Assembly (NCBI RefSeq): GCF_018069755.1
Contig: NZ_JAGQDE010000016.1
Coordinates: forward strand, 37,431 to 101,430
Origin: Ideonella aquatica
Lineage (GTDB): Bacteria > Pseudomonadota > Gammaproteobacteria > Burkholderiales > Burkholderiaceae_C
Length of the DNA: 64,000 nt
Direction of reading: 5' to 3'
Shown here in pieces: positions 18,654 to 25,922 of the stretch (positions within the stretch are counted from its first letter, which is position 1; each line of letters begins with the position of its first letter). Below the pieces are notes generated by a model. That model ran no database searches. It saw only the letters and a list, made by a program, of their open reading frames with translations, and was not told where the DNA came from. Made by a program: the position numbers and the translations under genes.

Positions 18654-19052
18654 ATGCAAGTGAAGCAACTCGCCGCCCTGGCCCTGCCCTTTGTCCTCGT
18701 GTTCGGCGCCGCTGGTGCGCAGGCCCAGGACAAGCCGCTCTACACCGTGCAGGAGGGCTACAAGGTGGACGCCAACACCATGAAGGGCTTTCGCACCTGG
18801 CGTGCCGCTGCCTGCGACCGCTGCCATGGCGCCAACCAGGAAGGCATGGTCGGCCCGTCGCTGGTCAACAGCCTGAAGACCCTGTCCAAGGAAGAATTCG
18901 TCAAGACCGTCACCAACGGGCGCCTCGACAAGGGCATGCAGAGCTTCGGCACCAACCCGACCGTGATGGAGAACATCGACCACCTCTACGCCTACCTCAA
19001 GGGCCGCTCCGACGGCGCCATCACCCGCGCCAAGGTGGAAGAGATCAAATGA
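18654..19052 (+). CDS. xoxG: Cytochrome c XoxG, electron acceptor of XoxF
   Basis: Small periplasmic c-type cytochrome that accepts electrons from XoxF. It has 132 residues with a signal peptide (cleaved near AQAQD), one haem site CDRCH (Cys54, Cys57, His58) and a likely axial Met95 in KGMQSFG. The start MQVKQL has a GGAG site; the longer open frame upstream covers the terminator and is not real. It overlaps xoxJ by ATGA, giving the standard xoxF-G-J order. Confidence 0.92.
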   Translation: MQVKQLAALALPFVLVFGAAGAQAQDKPLYTVQEGYKVDANTMKGFRTWRAAACDRCHGANQEGMVGPSLVNSLKTLSKEEFVKTVTNGRLDKGMQSFGTNPTVMENIDHLYAYLKGRSDGAITRAKVEEIK

Positions 19053-19906
19053 GCCCGGCACGCATCGCGGGGGCGCTGGCCGCGGCGGCGCTGGCCGCGG
19101 CGCTGCCCAGCCTGGCCCTGGCCCAGGACGACGCGCCGCGCAAGGCGCTCAAGGTCTGCCAAGACCCGAACAACCTGCCCTTCTCGAACACGGCCGGTGA
19201 CGGCATCGAGAACAAGCTGGCCGAACTCTTCGGCAAGGCCCTGGGCCTGCCGGTGCAGTACTACGAGTTTCCGCAGCGCATGGCCTTTGTGCGCAACACG
19301 CTGCGCTTCAAGCTGCCCGGTGAAGATTACCGCTGCGACCTGATGATGGGCGTGCCCGTGGGCTTCGACCAGGTGTCGGTGACCAAGCCCTATTACCGCT
19401 CGACCTACGCGCTGGTGATCCCGGCCGGCAAGGGCCTGGACGGCGTGAAGTCCAGCGCCGACTTCCTGGCCCTCGGCAAGGACCGCCTGGCCAAGCTGCG
19501 CATCGGCGTGTTCGACCGCTCGCCCGCCTCCGACTGGCTGGCGCGACACGACCTGACTGACCAGGGCGTGCCCTACAAGATGCTCGACGCCGATCCGGCC
19601 CGCTACCCCGGCCAGATCATCGAGGACGAACTGGCCCACGGCCGCATCGACGCCGCGATAGTCTGGGGTCCGTTGGCGGGCTTCTTCGCGCAGCGCGTGA
19701 AGCAGCCACAACTGGTGGTGATCCCGATGGCCTCCGAGCCCGGCGTGCGGTTCGATTACCAGATGGCGATGGGTGTGCGCTACGGCGAAAAGGCCTGGAA
19801 GGACCAGATCGAGGCCGTGATCGACGCCCACCGCTCCGACATCCGCGCCATCCTGCAGTCGTACAACGTGCCGCTGCTGGACGACGCACCGGCCCCTTCC
19901 CGCTGA
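19049..19906 (+). CDS. xoxJ: XoxJ periplasmic binding-protein-like partner
   Basis: Periplasmic solute-binding-fold protein encoded with xoxF/xoxG and required, in characterised systems, for XoxF function, probably in activation or cofactor loading. The 285-residue protein has a signal peptide ending near LALAQDD and the XoxJ/MxaJ-like opening KALKVCQDPNNLPFSNTAGDGIENKLAELFG, and DLMMGVPVGFDQVSVTKPYYRSTY. Start overlaps xoxG (ATGA). Confidence 0.9.
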   Translation: MSPARIAGALAAAALAAALPSLALAQDDAPRKALKVCQDPNNLPFSNTAGDGIENKLAELFGKALGLPVQYYEFPQRMAFVRNTLRFKLPGEDYRCDLMMGVPVGFDQVSVTKPYYRSTYALVIPAGKGLDGVKSSADFLALGKDRLAKLRIGVFDRSPASDWLARHDLTDQGVPYKMLDADPARYPGQIIEDELAHGRIDAAIVWGPLAGFFAQRVKQPQLVVIPMASEPGVRFDYQMAMGVRYGEKAWKDQIEAVIDAHRSDIRAILQSYNVPLLDDAPAPSR

Positions 19907-19925
19907 GACCCGACTGCTCCCCCCG

Positions 19926-20690
19926 ATGCCCCTCCGTCACACCGTCGCCACCCTGACCCTGCTCAGCCTGCTGGCCTGGCCGACCGCCCAGGCCCAGGTG
20001 CCTGCCGCAGCCGAGGCCTCTGCGCCCGCGTCCACTGAAGGCAAGAAAGACTTCTCGCCCTCCGAGCGCCTGTTGCTGATGTCCGACCAGCTCAAGGGCC
20101 TGAAGGCGGGGACCACGCTGACCTACCGGTACCTGCACAAGGGCGAGGGAGACGATCCTTTTGAGGACAGCGCCCGGGTGCGGCTGGCCAAGCGCCCGGA
20201 TGGCAGCTGCTGCTCGGCCAGCGGTGACTTTCTCAGCGGTGCGCGCAAGCTGCAGTTGCCGGAAGTGCAGAAACCGGTGGGCAACCCGGTGCTGCTGTAC
20301 TTCCTGGAGCGCGACATCCGCCAGATGAACAAGATCACCAAGGGCTCGGTCAACTATTTTCGCAAGCGCATCCGCATGGCGCTCTACGAGGCGGGCACGG
20401 TGCGTGATGTGCAGGCCAGCTACCAGGGCAAGCCGGTGGCCGCGCGCGAGATCATCCTGACGCCTTTCGTCAACGATCCCAACGAAGCGCGCTTTCCGCT
20501 CTATGTGCAGCGCAGCTACCGCTTTGTGCTGTCCGAGGCCGTGCCCGGCCAGGTGCTGTCGCTGCAGACCCTGACGCCCGGCCCCAGGCCCGATTCCACA
20601 CCACTGACTGACGACCAGCTCACCCTGGCCGGCGCGTCGGTGCCGGCGCTGCAGCCCTTCACGCCCATCGCCATCAGGAACGCCCAATGA
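19926..20690 (+). CDS. Exported protein of unknown function in the xox cluster
   Basis: A 254-residue protein not recognised. It has a signal peptide (about residues 1-23, ending AQAQ), a Pro/Ala linker, and a mostly beta soluble domain with one CCSASGDF motif holding two adjacent cysteines (about residues 93-94). It contains no membrane helix after the signal. It begins 19 bases after xoxJ and overlaps the next gene by 4 bases, so it belongs to the xox operon and most likely acts in the periplasm with the methanol oxidation system. Confidence 0.8.
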   Translation: MPLRHTVATLTLLSLLAWPTAQAQVPAAAEASAPASTEGKKDFSPSERLLLMSDQLKGLKAGTTLTYRYLHKGEGDDPFEDSARVRLAKRPDGSCCSASGDFLSGARKLQLPEVQKPVGNPVLLYFLERDIRQMNKITKGSVNYFRKRIRMALYEAGTVRDVQASYQGKPVAAREIILTPFVNDPNEARFPLYVQRSYRFVLSEAVPGQVLSLQTLTPGPRPDSTPLTDDQLTLAGASVPALQPFTPIAIRNAQ

Positions 20691-21049
20691 CGCTGTTTCG
20701 CCCGCTGACCGCTGCCGCCGCCGCCTGCGCGACGCTGCTGGGCGCCCTGCCCGCCCACGCCGCCAACGACTTCCCCACGGTGGCCCGCGTGCTCTACGTG
20801 CACGAGTGCATGCGCGACCACCCCGGCGCCCACTTTGAGATGGTCAATAAGTGCGCCTGCGCCCTGGACAAGCTGGCCGAGCAGATCAGCTTCGACGAGT
20901 ACGAGACCCTCTCCACCGAAGCCAACGCCACCACCATCGGCGGCGAGCGCGGCGCCTACCTGCGCGAGAACGAAGGCGTCCAGACCGCCGTACGCCGCTA
21001 CCGCAAGCTGCAGACCGAGGTCAAGAAGGCCTGCTTCGTGATCCGCTGA
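20687..21049 (+). CDS. Small exported cysteine-containing protein
   Basis: A 120-residue secreted protein not recognised. The signal peptide ends near AHAAND. The mature part has four cysteines: HECMRD, NKCACALD and KKACF. Two disulfides are therefore possible, and the charged helical character suggests a small periplasmic helper. Overlaps the preceding gene by 4 bases and is followed after 8 bases by a SoxYZ-like carrier. Confidence 0.8.
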   Translation: MTLFRPLTAAAAACATLLGALPAHAANDFPTVARVLYVHECMRDHPGAHFEMVNKCACALDKLAEQISFDEYETLSTEANATTIGGERGAYLRENEGVQTAVRRYRKLQTEVKKACFVIR

Positions 21050-21057
21050 GGTCCACC

Positions 21058-21921
21058 ATGTCCACCCGCCTGGCCCTCTTGCACCAGCGACGCCGTTGCC
21101 TGCTGGGTCTGTCGGGACTGGCCGCCCTTCCCGGGGTGGCCTGGGCCGCGCCGCCGGCCGAGGACAGCCACCCCGACGACTCGCCGATCTGGCGCAAGCT
21201 GCGTGCGCAGTACTTCGATGACCGCACGCCGGCGATCGCCGCACCCGAGGCGCTCAGCCTGTCGGCCCCCAAGCGGGCCGGCGACCCGGCCTTCGTGCCG
21301 CTGGCCACCAAGCGATCGCTGCCCTCGGAAGGCGCGGCAGCGATCCGCCGCCTGTGGCTGATCATCGACCAGAACCCCTCGCCGCTGGCCGCCATCTTCG
21401 AGCTGCCCGAGGGCGGCGCGCTGCCCGACCTGGAAACCCGCGTGCGGGTGGACGAGTACAGCTTTGTGCGGGCCGTGGCCGAGCGCGCCGATGGCCAACG
21501 CCTGATGGCGCTGCGCTATGTCAAGGCCAGTGGCGGCTGCTCGGCCCCGCCCGGTGGCGACGAGGCCGCCCAGCGGGCCTCGCTGGGCCGCATGCTCTTC
21601 CGCGCCGACGGCCCGCGCCCGGCCGCCGGTCAGCCCTGGACGCTGCAGTGGCAGGTGCTGCACCCCAACCACTCCGGCCTGGCGATGGACCAGTACACGC
21701 GCCAGTTCACGCCGGCCGAGTACATCCGCTCGCTGCGCCTGTGGCAGGGCGAGCGCCTGCTGCTCAGCGCCGACCTGGATTTCGCGCTCAGCGAGAACCC
21801 CAGCCTGCGGCTGCGCTTCGTGCCGCAGGGTGATGCGCCGCTGCGCGCCGAGGTCACCGACACGCGCGCGCGCCGATTCACCGCCGAGGCCGCGCTGTCC
21901 ACGCTGACGGGCGGCGCATGA
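21058..21921 (+). CDS. Quinoprotein-associated SoxYZ-like carrier, copy 1
   Basis: A 287-residue periplasmic protein that fuses a SoxY-like half (about 40-170) to a SoxZ-like half (about 185-285). In sulfur oxidation SoxY carries substrate on a C-terminal GGC cysteine; here the equivalent motif KASGGCSAPPGG (Cys161) lies at the internal junction. Such fusions accompany PQQ dehydrogenases; the carried group is unknown. The signal peptide has an RRRCLLGLSG stretch. A second copy lies at 24467-25309. The stop overlaps the next start. Confidence 0.87.
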   Translation: MSTRLALLHQRRRCLLGLSGLAALPGVAWAAPPAEDSHPDDSPIWRKLRAQYFDDRTPAIAAPEALSLSAPKRAGDPAFVPLATKRSLPSEGAAAIRRLWLIIDQNPSPLAAIFELPEGGALPDLETRVRVDEYSFVRAVAERADGQRLMALRYVKASGGCSAPPGGDEAAQRASLGRMLFRADGPRPAAGQPWTLQWQVLHPNHSGLAMDQYTRQFTPAEYIRSLRLWQGERLLLSADLDFALSENPSLRLRFVPQGDAPLRAEVTDTRARRFTAEAALSTLTGGA

Positions 21922-22910
21922 CACACGGCCGGCTCACCCGGGCCCTGGCCACCGCCAGCGTCGCCCTGTGTGCCGCTGCTGCCGCGGTGGGCGCGCCGCT
22001 GGCCTGGATCACCAACCAGGGCAGCCACACCGTCTCGGTGGTCGATCTCGCCACCCGCCGCGTGGTGGCCACGGTACCGGTGGGCCGCTCGCCGGCGGGC
22101 GTGGTGGCCGTGCCCGCGCGCGGCGAAGTGGTGGTCAGCAATGCCGACGACGAGGCCCTGACCGTGCTGGCCATGCAGCCCCCGCGCGAGCTGGCCCGCC
22201 TGCCGGTGGGCCCAGGCGTCGTGGGCTTGGACGCCAGCGCCGACGGCGGCCGTGTCTTTGCCGCCGACTGGTACCGCCAGCGCCTGAAGGTCTTCGACCT
22301 GCCGGCCCGGCGCCTGATCGCCGATGTGCCGCTGGGCCGCGCGCCGGCCGGCGTGGCGGCGCTGCCCGATGGCGCCCAGGCCTGGGTGGCCGAGCGCGAC
22401 GACAACCGCGTGGCCCTGGTCGACGTGGCGCGCGCCGAGGTCATCGCCCGCGTGCCGGTGGGCCAGCACCCGTTCGCGCTGCTGCTGGACACGCCGCGCC
22501 AGCGCCTGTTCGCGCTGAACGTGCTGAGCGACGACATCAGCGTCATCGACACCCGCCAGCGCCAGGTGGTGGCCACGCTGAAGGTGGGCAAGGCACCCTA
22601 TGGCGCGGCGCTGGCCGACGACGCGCGGCGCCTGTACGTGACCAACCAGCACGACGACAGCGTCAGCGTCTTCGACGCCGACAGCCTGGCCCCGCTGGCC
22701 ACGCTGCACGGCTTCGGCTACCCCGAAGGCATTGCCGCCCAGGGCGCGCAGGTGCTGGTCGTGAACTGGATGGACGACGACCTGAGCGTCCTCGACGCTG
22801 CCAGCGGGCGCCTGATCACCCGCATCGCGCTGGGGCGCAATCCGCGCGGATTTGGCGCCTTCATCGGCACGCCTCCCGATCTATCCCTCGCTCGCAAGGA
22901 GACCCCCTGA
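21918..22910 (+). CDS. Periplasmic YVTN-type beta-propeller protein
   Basis: 330 residues with a signal peptide (ending near AAAVGAP) and about seven repeats of the form VVDLATRRVVATVPVGRSPAGVVA, each about 42 residues, making a seven-bladed propeller of the YncE/YVTN group. Relatives are found beside PQQ-dependent dehydrogenases. It has no catalytic motif; a scaffold or sensor role in the relay is plausible. It overlaps both neighbours (4 bases upstream, 1 base downstream). Confidence 0.87.
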   Translation: MTHGRLTRALATASVALCAAAAAVGAPLAWITNQGSHTVSVVDLATRRVVATVPVGRSPAGVVAVPARGEVVVSNADDEALTVLAMQPPRELARLPVGPGVVGLDASADGGRVFAADWYRQRLKVFDLPARRLIADVPLGRAPAGVAALPDGAQAWVAERDDNRVALVDVARAEVIARVPVGQHPFALLLDTPRQRLFALNVLSDDISVIDTRQRQVVATLKVGKAPYGAALADDARRLYVTNQHDDSVSVFDADSLAPLATLHGFGYPEGIAAQGAQVLVVNWMDDDLSVLDAASGRLITRIALGRNPRGFGAFIGTPPDLSLARKETP

Positions 22911-23452
22911 TGACCCATCCCCCCTCGCCGACGCGCCGCCTGTGCCTGATCGGCCTGGCCCTGGCCGCCGTGTCCGGCGCGGCCACCGCCCACGGCCCGA
23001 CGCGCCAGAAGGTGACCGAGACCATCGCCATCAACGCCCCCGCCGCCGCGGTCTGGGCCCGGATCAAGGACTTTTCCGCGCTGCAGGCCTGGCACCCCGC
23101 GGTCCAGGCCAGCCCCGCCGACAAGGGCAACGAGATCGGCTCGGTCCGCCAGCTCACGCTCAAGGGCGGCGGCGCGCTGACCGAAACGCTGGAAGCCTGG
23201 GACGACGCCGGCATGAAGTACACCTACCGCGCCAAGGATGGCGGCGCACTGCCGGTGACCAACTACACCTCCACCATCCGTGTCACCGAGGACGCCGGCA
23301 AGGCCACGGTGGAGTGGCGCGGCGCCTTCTACCGCGGCTACCCCAACAACAACCCGCCGCCGGACCAGAACGACGAAGCCGCGGTCGCGGCTGTCACCGG
23401 CGTCTACCAGAGCGGCCTGGCCAACCTGAAGAAGCTGGTCGAGGGCAAGTAG
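22910..23452 (+). CDS. Exported SRPBCC-family protein
   Basis: 180 residues: a signal peptide ([19 protein letters not shown]) and then a START/Bet v1-like (polyketide cyclase type) domain with the usual opening VTETIAINAPAAAVWARIKDFSALQAWHP. Export of this fold is unusual, and in this setting it may bind a hydrophobic or quinone-like ligand such as PQQ in the periplasm; that is inference. AAGGAG precedes the ATG, which overlaps the propeller stop by one base. Confidence 0.85.
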   Translation: MTHPPSPTRRLCLIGLALAAVSGAATAHGPTRQKVTETIAINAPAAAVWARIKDFSALQAWHPAVQASPADKGNEIGSVRQLTLKGGGALTETLEAWDDAGMKYTYRAKDGGALPVTNYTSTIRVTEDAGKATVEWRGAFYRGYPNNNPPPDQNDEAAVAAVTGVYQSGLANLKKLVEGK

Positions 23453-23462
23453 GCGCCTGCGC

Positions 23463-24452
23463 ATGAGCACCCCGGGCCGATTCCAGCGCCGCCGCCTGCT
23501 GCAGTGGGCCGCCTGGACCAGCCTGTCGCCGCTGGTTGGCTGCGCCACCGCACCGATGGCCGTGCCAGGCGTGGCCCTGTCCGTGGCGCCAGGTGTCTAC
23601 ATGCTGCCGGGCACCGGCGGCGAGGTCGATCCGGCCAACCTCGGCCGCATCGGCAACGCCGGCTTCATCGTCGGCCCAGCGGGCGTGCTCGTCATCGACA
23701 GCGGCGTGTCGGCGCGCCATGGCCAGGCCCTGCTGGCCGAGATCCGCCGCACCACCGCGCTGCCGGTGCGGGCGCTGCTGCTGACCCATGTGCGCCAGGA
23801 GTTCGTCTTCGGCGCCAGCACCTTCCAGGCTGCGGGCGTGCCGGTGTGGATGCATCCCGCCGCTGCGCGCCTGATGGCCGCGCGCTGCGACAACTGCCTC
23901 AAGACCCTCAAGCGGGTGCTGGGCGACGAGGCGATGGCCGGCAGCCGCGTGGTCCGCCCGGACCGCCTGCTCAGCGACCTGGCCGCCGCCGAGTCCGACC
24001 TGGCCGCCCTCACCGGCCGGCGCGTGCGCCTGCTGGTGCATGGCGAGGATGGCCACAGCAGCGGCCCGGGCGACCTGGCCGTCCTGGACGAGGCCAGCGG
24101 CACGCTGTTCGCCGGTGGTCTGATGGACGCCCGCAGCATCCCCGACGTGCAGGACGCCCGCCCCGAGGGCTGGCGCGCTGCGCTGGACGCGCTGCAGGCG
24201 CTGCCGCTCGCGCGCATCGTGCCCGGCCACGGCCCGCTGGCCGCGCCCGCCCTGATAGCGCAGACGCGCCGCTACCTGGACCAGCTCGACGAGCGCATTG
24301 CCGCCCTGCTGGCCCGCGGCACCCCCTTGTCGGATGTGGCCGAAGCCGCCACGCTGCCCGAATTCGCCGACTGGGACCAGGCCGACACCATCCACCGCCG
24401 CAACGCCTCCATCGTCTTCCTGCGCCAGGAGCGCGCCCTGCTGCTGCGCTGA
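23463..24452 (+). CDS. Quinoprotein-relay metallo-beta-lactamase-fold hydrolase
   Basis: 329-residue exported MBL-fold protein of the kind found with SoxYZ-like carriers and PQQ dehydrogenases. N-terminal RRRLLQWAAW signal with a possible lipobox VGCA (Cys27). The usual HxHxDH metal motif reads HVRQEF (109-114), so two of the usual ligands are changed; later ligand-like residues remain in HGEDGHSSGPGD and VPGHGPL. Two Cys in RCDNCLK are extra. It may act on the group carried by the SoxYZ-like proteins. Confidence 0.85.
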   Translation: MSTPGRFQRRRLLQWAAWTSLSPLVGCATAPMAVPGVALSVAPGVYMLPGTGGEVDPANLGRIGNAGFIVGPAGVLVIDSGVSARHGQALLAEIRRTTALPVRALLLTHVRQEFVFGASTFQAAGVPVWMHPAAARLMAARCDNCLKTLKRVLGDEAMAGSRVVRPDRLLSDLAAAESDLAALTGRRVRLLVHGEDGHSSGPGDLAVLDEASGTLFAGGLMDARSIPDVQDARPEGWRAALDALQALPLARIVPGHGPLAAPALIAQTRRYLDQLDERIAALLARGTPLSDVAEAATLPEFADWDQADTIHRRNASIVFLRQERALLLR

Positions 24453-24466
24453 CCAAGGACCGCCCC

Positions 24467-25309
24467 ATGAGCCTTCTCCGACGACACGCCCTGCTGGCCC
24501 TGGCCGGCCTGCCGCTGGCAGCCTCGGCCGCGCCAGGCGGCCTGCCCGCGGTGATCGACCACGACGGCGGCTCGCCCGAGTGGGACCGTCTGCGCGCCAA
24601 GCTCTTCGGCGACCGGCCGATCGCCACCGGCGCCGACAGCCAGGTGCAGCTGGTGGTGCCCCTGCGCGCGGCCTACGGGGCCTCGGTGCCGGTGAAGATC
24701 GTGCCGCGCCTGGGCGACCAGGCCCCCGGCCGCGCGGTGCGGCGCTACACGCTGCTGGTGGACAAGAACCCGTCGCCGGTGGCAGCCACGCTCACCATCG
24801 GCCCGGCCATCGCCCGCGCCGAGTTCGAAACCCGGCTGCGCGTGGACGAGTACGGCCACATGCGCGTCATCGCCGAGCTCGACGACGGCTCGCTGCATCT
24901 GTCGTCGCGCTACGTGAAGGTCTCGGGCGGCTGCAGCGCGCCACCCAACCGCGACGCGCCGCAGCTGATCGGTCAGACCCGCTTCAAACTGCCCGAGGGC
25001 CTGAAACCCGCCGGCCAGCCCACGCCGGCCGAGGTCACGGTGATCCACCCCAACGACACCGGCTTTGAGCTCAACCAGGTGACGGTGATGTACATCCCGC
25101 CCCACTTCGTGCGCAGCATCCGCGCCCGCTACGACGGCCGCCTGCTGTTCGACCTGGACTGTGACTTCTCGGTCAGCGAGAACCCCAGCTGGCGCTTCCT
25201 GTTCCAGCCCCGCGCCGACGGCGGCGGCCGCCTGGAGGCCGAGGTCGAGGACAGCAAGGAGCAGCGCTTCCGCGGCGGGCTGGACCTGGCCACCGGAGCG
25301 ATCGCATGA
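24467..25309 (+). CDS. Quinoprotein-associated SoxYZ-like carrier, copy 2
   Basis: 280-residue exported SoxY-SoxZ fusion, paralogue of the 21058-21921 gene. The carrier motif KVSGGCSAPPNRD (Cys156) is conserved, as are DKNPSPVAA, RVDEY and DFSVSENPSWRF. The signal peptide is short (cleaved near ASAAPGG). Its 3' end overlaps the thioredoxin-like gene by 4 bases. Having two carriers in one operon suggests heterologous pairing or two carried forms. Confidence 0.87.
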   Translation: MSLLRRHALLALAGLPLAASAAPGGLPAVIDHDGGSPEWDRLRAKLFGDRPIATGADSQVQLVVPLRAAYGASVPVKIVPRLGDQAPGRAVRRYTLLVDKNPSPVAATLTIGPAIARAEFETRLRVDEYGHMRVIAELDDGSLHLSSRYVKVSGGCSAPPNRDAPQLIGQTRFKLPEGLKPAGQPTPAEVTVIHPNDTGFELNQVTVMYIPPHFVRSIRARYDGRLLFDLDCDFSVSENPSWRFLFQPRADGGGRLEAEVEDSKEQRFRGGLDLATGAIA

Positions 25310-25851
25310 ACCAGCAGCGCCGGCACTGGCTGCAGGCCACCGGCCTGGGGCTGCTGCCCTGGACCGCGCCCGCCCGCGCTGCCATCCCCGCCGCCTATGC
25401 GCCGATGGTGATCGAGCCCGCCAAGCCGCAAGGCGACGCCGGCCCCTGGCAGTTCGATCTGCGCCCTGCCCAGGCCCGTGCGCGCCAGTTGAAGAAGGAC
25501 ATCTACCTCGTCCTCACCGCCACCGACTGCCACTACTGCCACCGCTACGAGGCCTTTCTGGCCGCCAACGCCCAGGCCCTGGTGCCGCACTTCAACCAGC
25601 GCTGGATGGTGGCCACCATGACCGCGCAGCTGGCGGTCGACGCCAAGCGCCTGCACCTGCGCACGGAGGCCCACCAGGGCCTGTATGCCGACTTCCAGCG
25701 TGCCATCGGCGATCAGCGCGCGCGTCTGCTGGTCTACCCCTGCGTGTGGGTGCTGTCGGCCGACGGCAAGCCGCTGATGCAGATGCCCGCCGGCGCCGGC
25801 ACCTTCGAGACCGTGCCGGAGCAGTTGGAGATCCTGCGGCTGGAGGAATAG
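25306..25851 (+). CDS. Exported thioredoxin-fold protein
   Basis: 181 residues with a signal peptide (QRRHWLQATGLGLLP) and a thioredoxin-like domain with active-site CHYC (Cys75, Cys78) in ATDCHYCHRY. It resembles the SoxW/DsbE-like reductases that keep periplasmic carrier cysteines reduced. Being last in the relay operon and next to SoxYZ-like copy 2, it likely reduces the GGC carrier cysteines. Confidence 0.85.
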   Translation: MNQQRRHWLQATGLGLLPWTAPARAAIPAAYAPMVIEPAKPQGDAGPWQFDLRPAQARARQLKKDIYLVLTATDCHYCHRYEAFLAANAQALVPHFNQRWMVATMTAQLAVDAKRLHLRTEAHQGLYADFQRAIGDQRARLLVYPCVWVLSADGKPLMQMPAGAGTFETVPEQLEILRLEE

Positions 25852-25922
25852 GCGAACAGGCGCCAGCTCGCCCTCAGGGCACTGGGCAGGCCCTATGACC
25901 GCGTCCATCGTGCTGTGGCATA

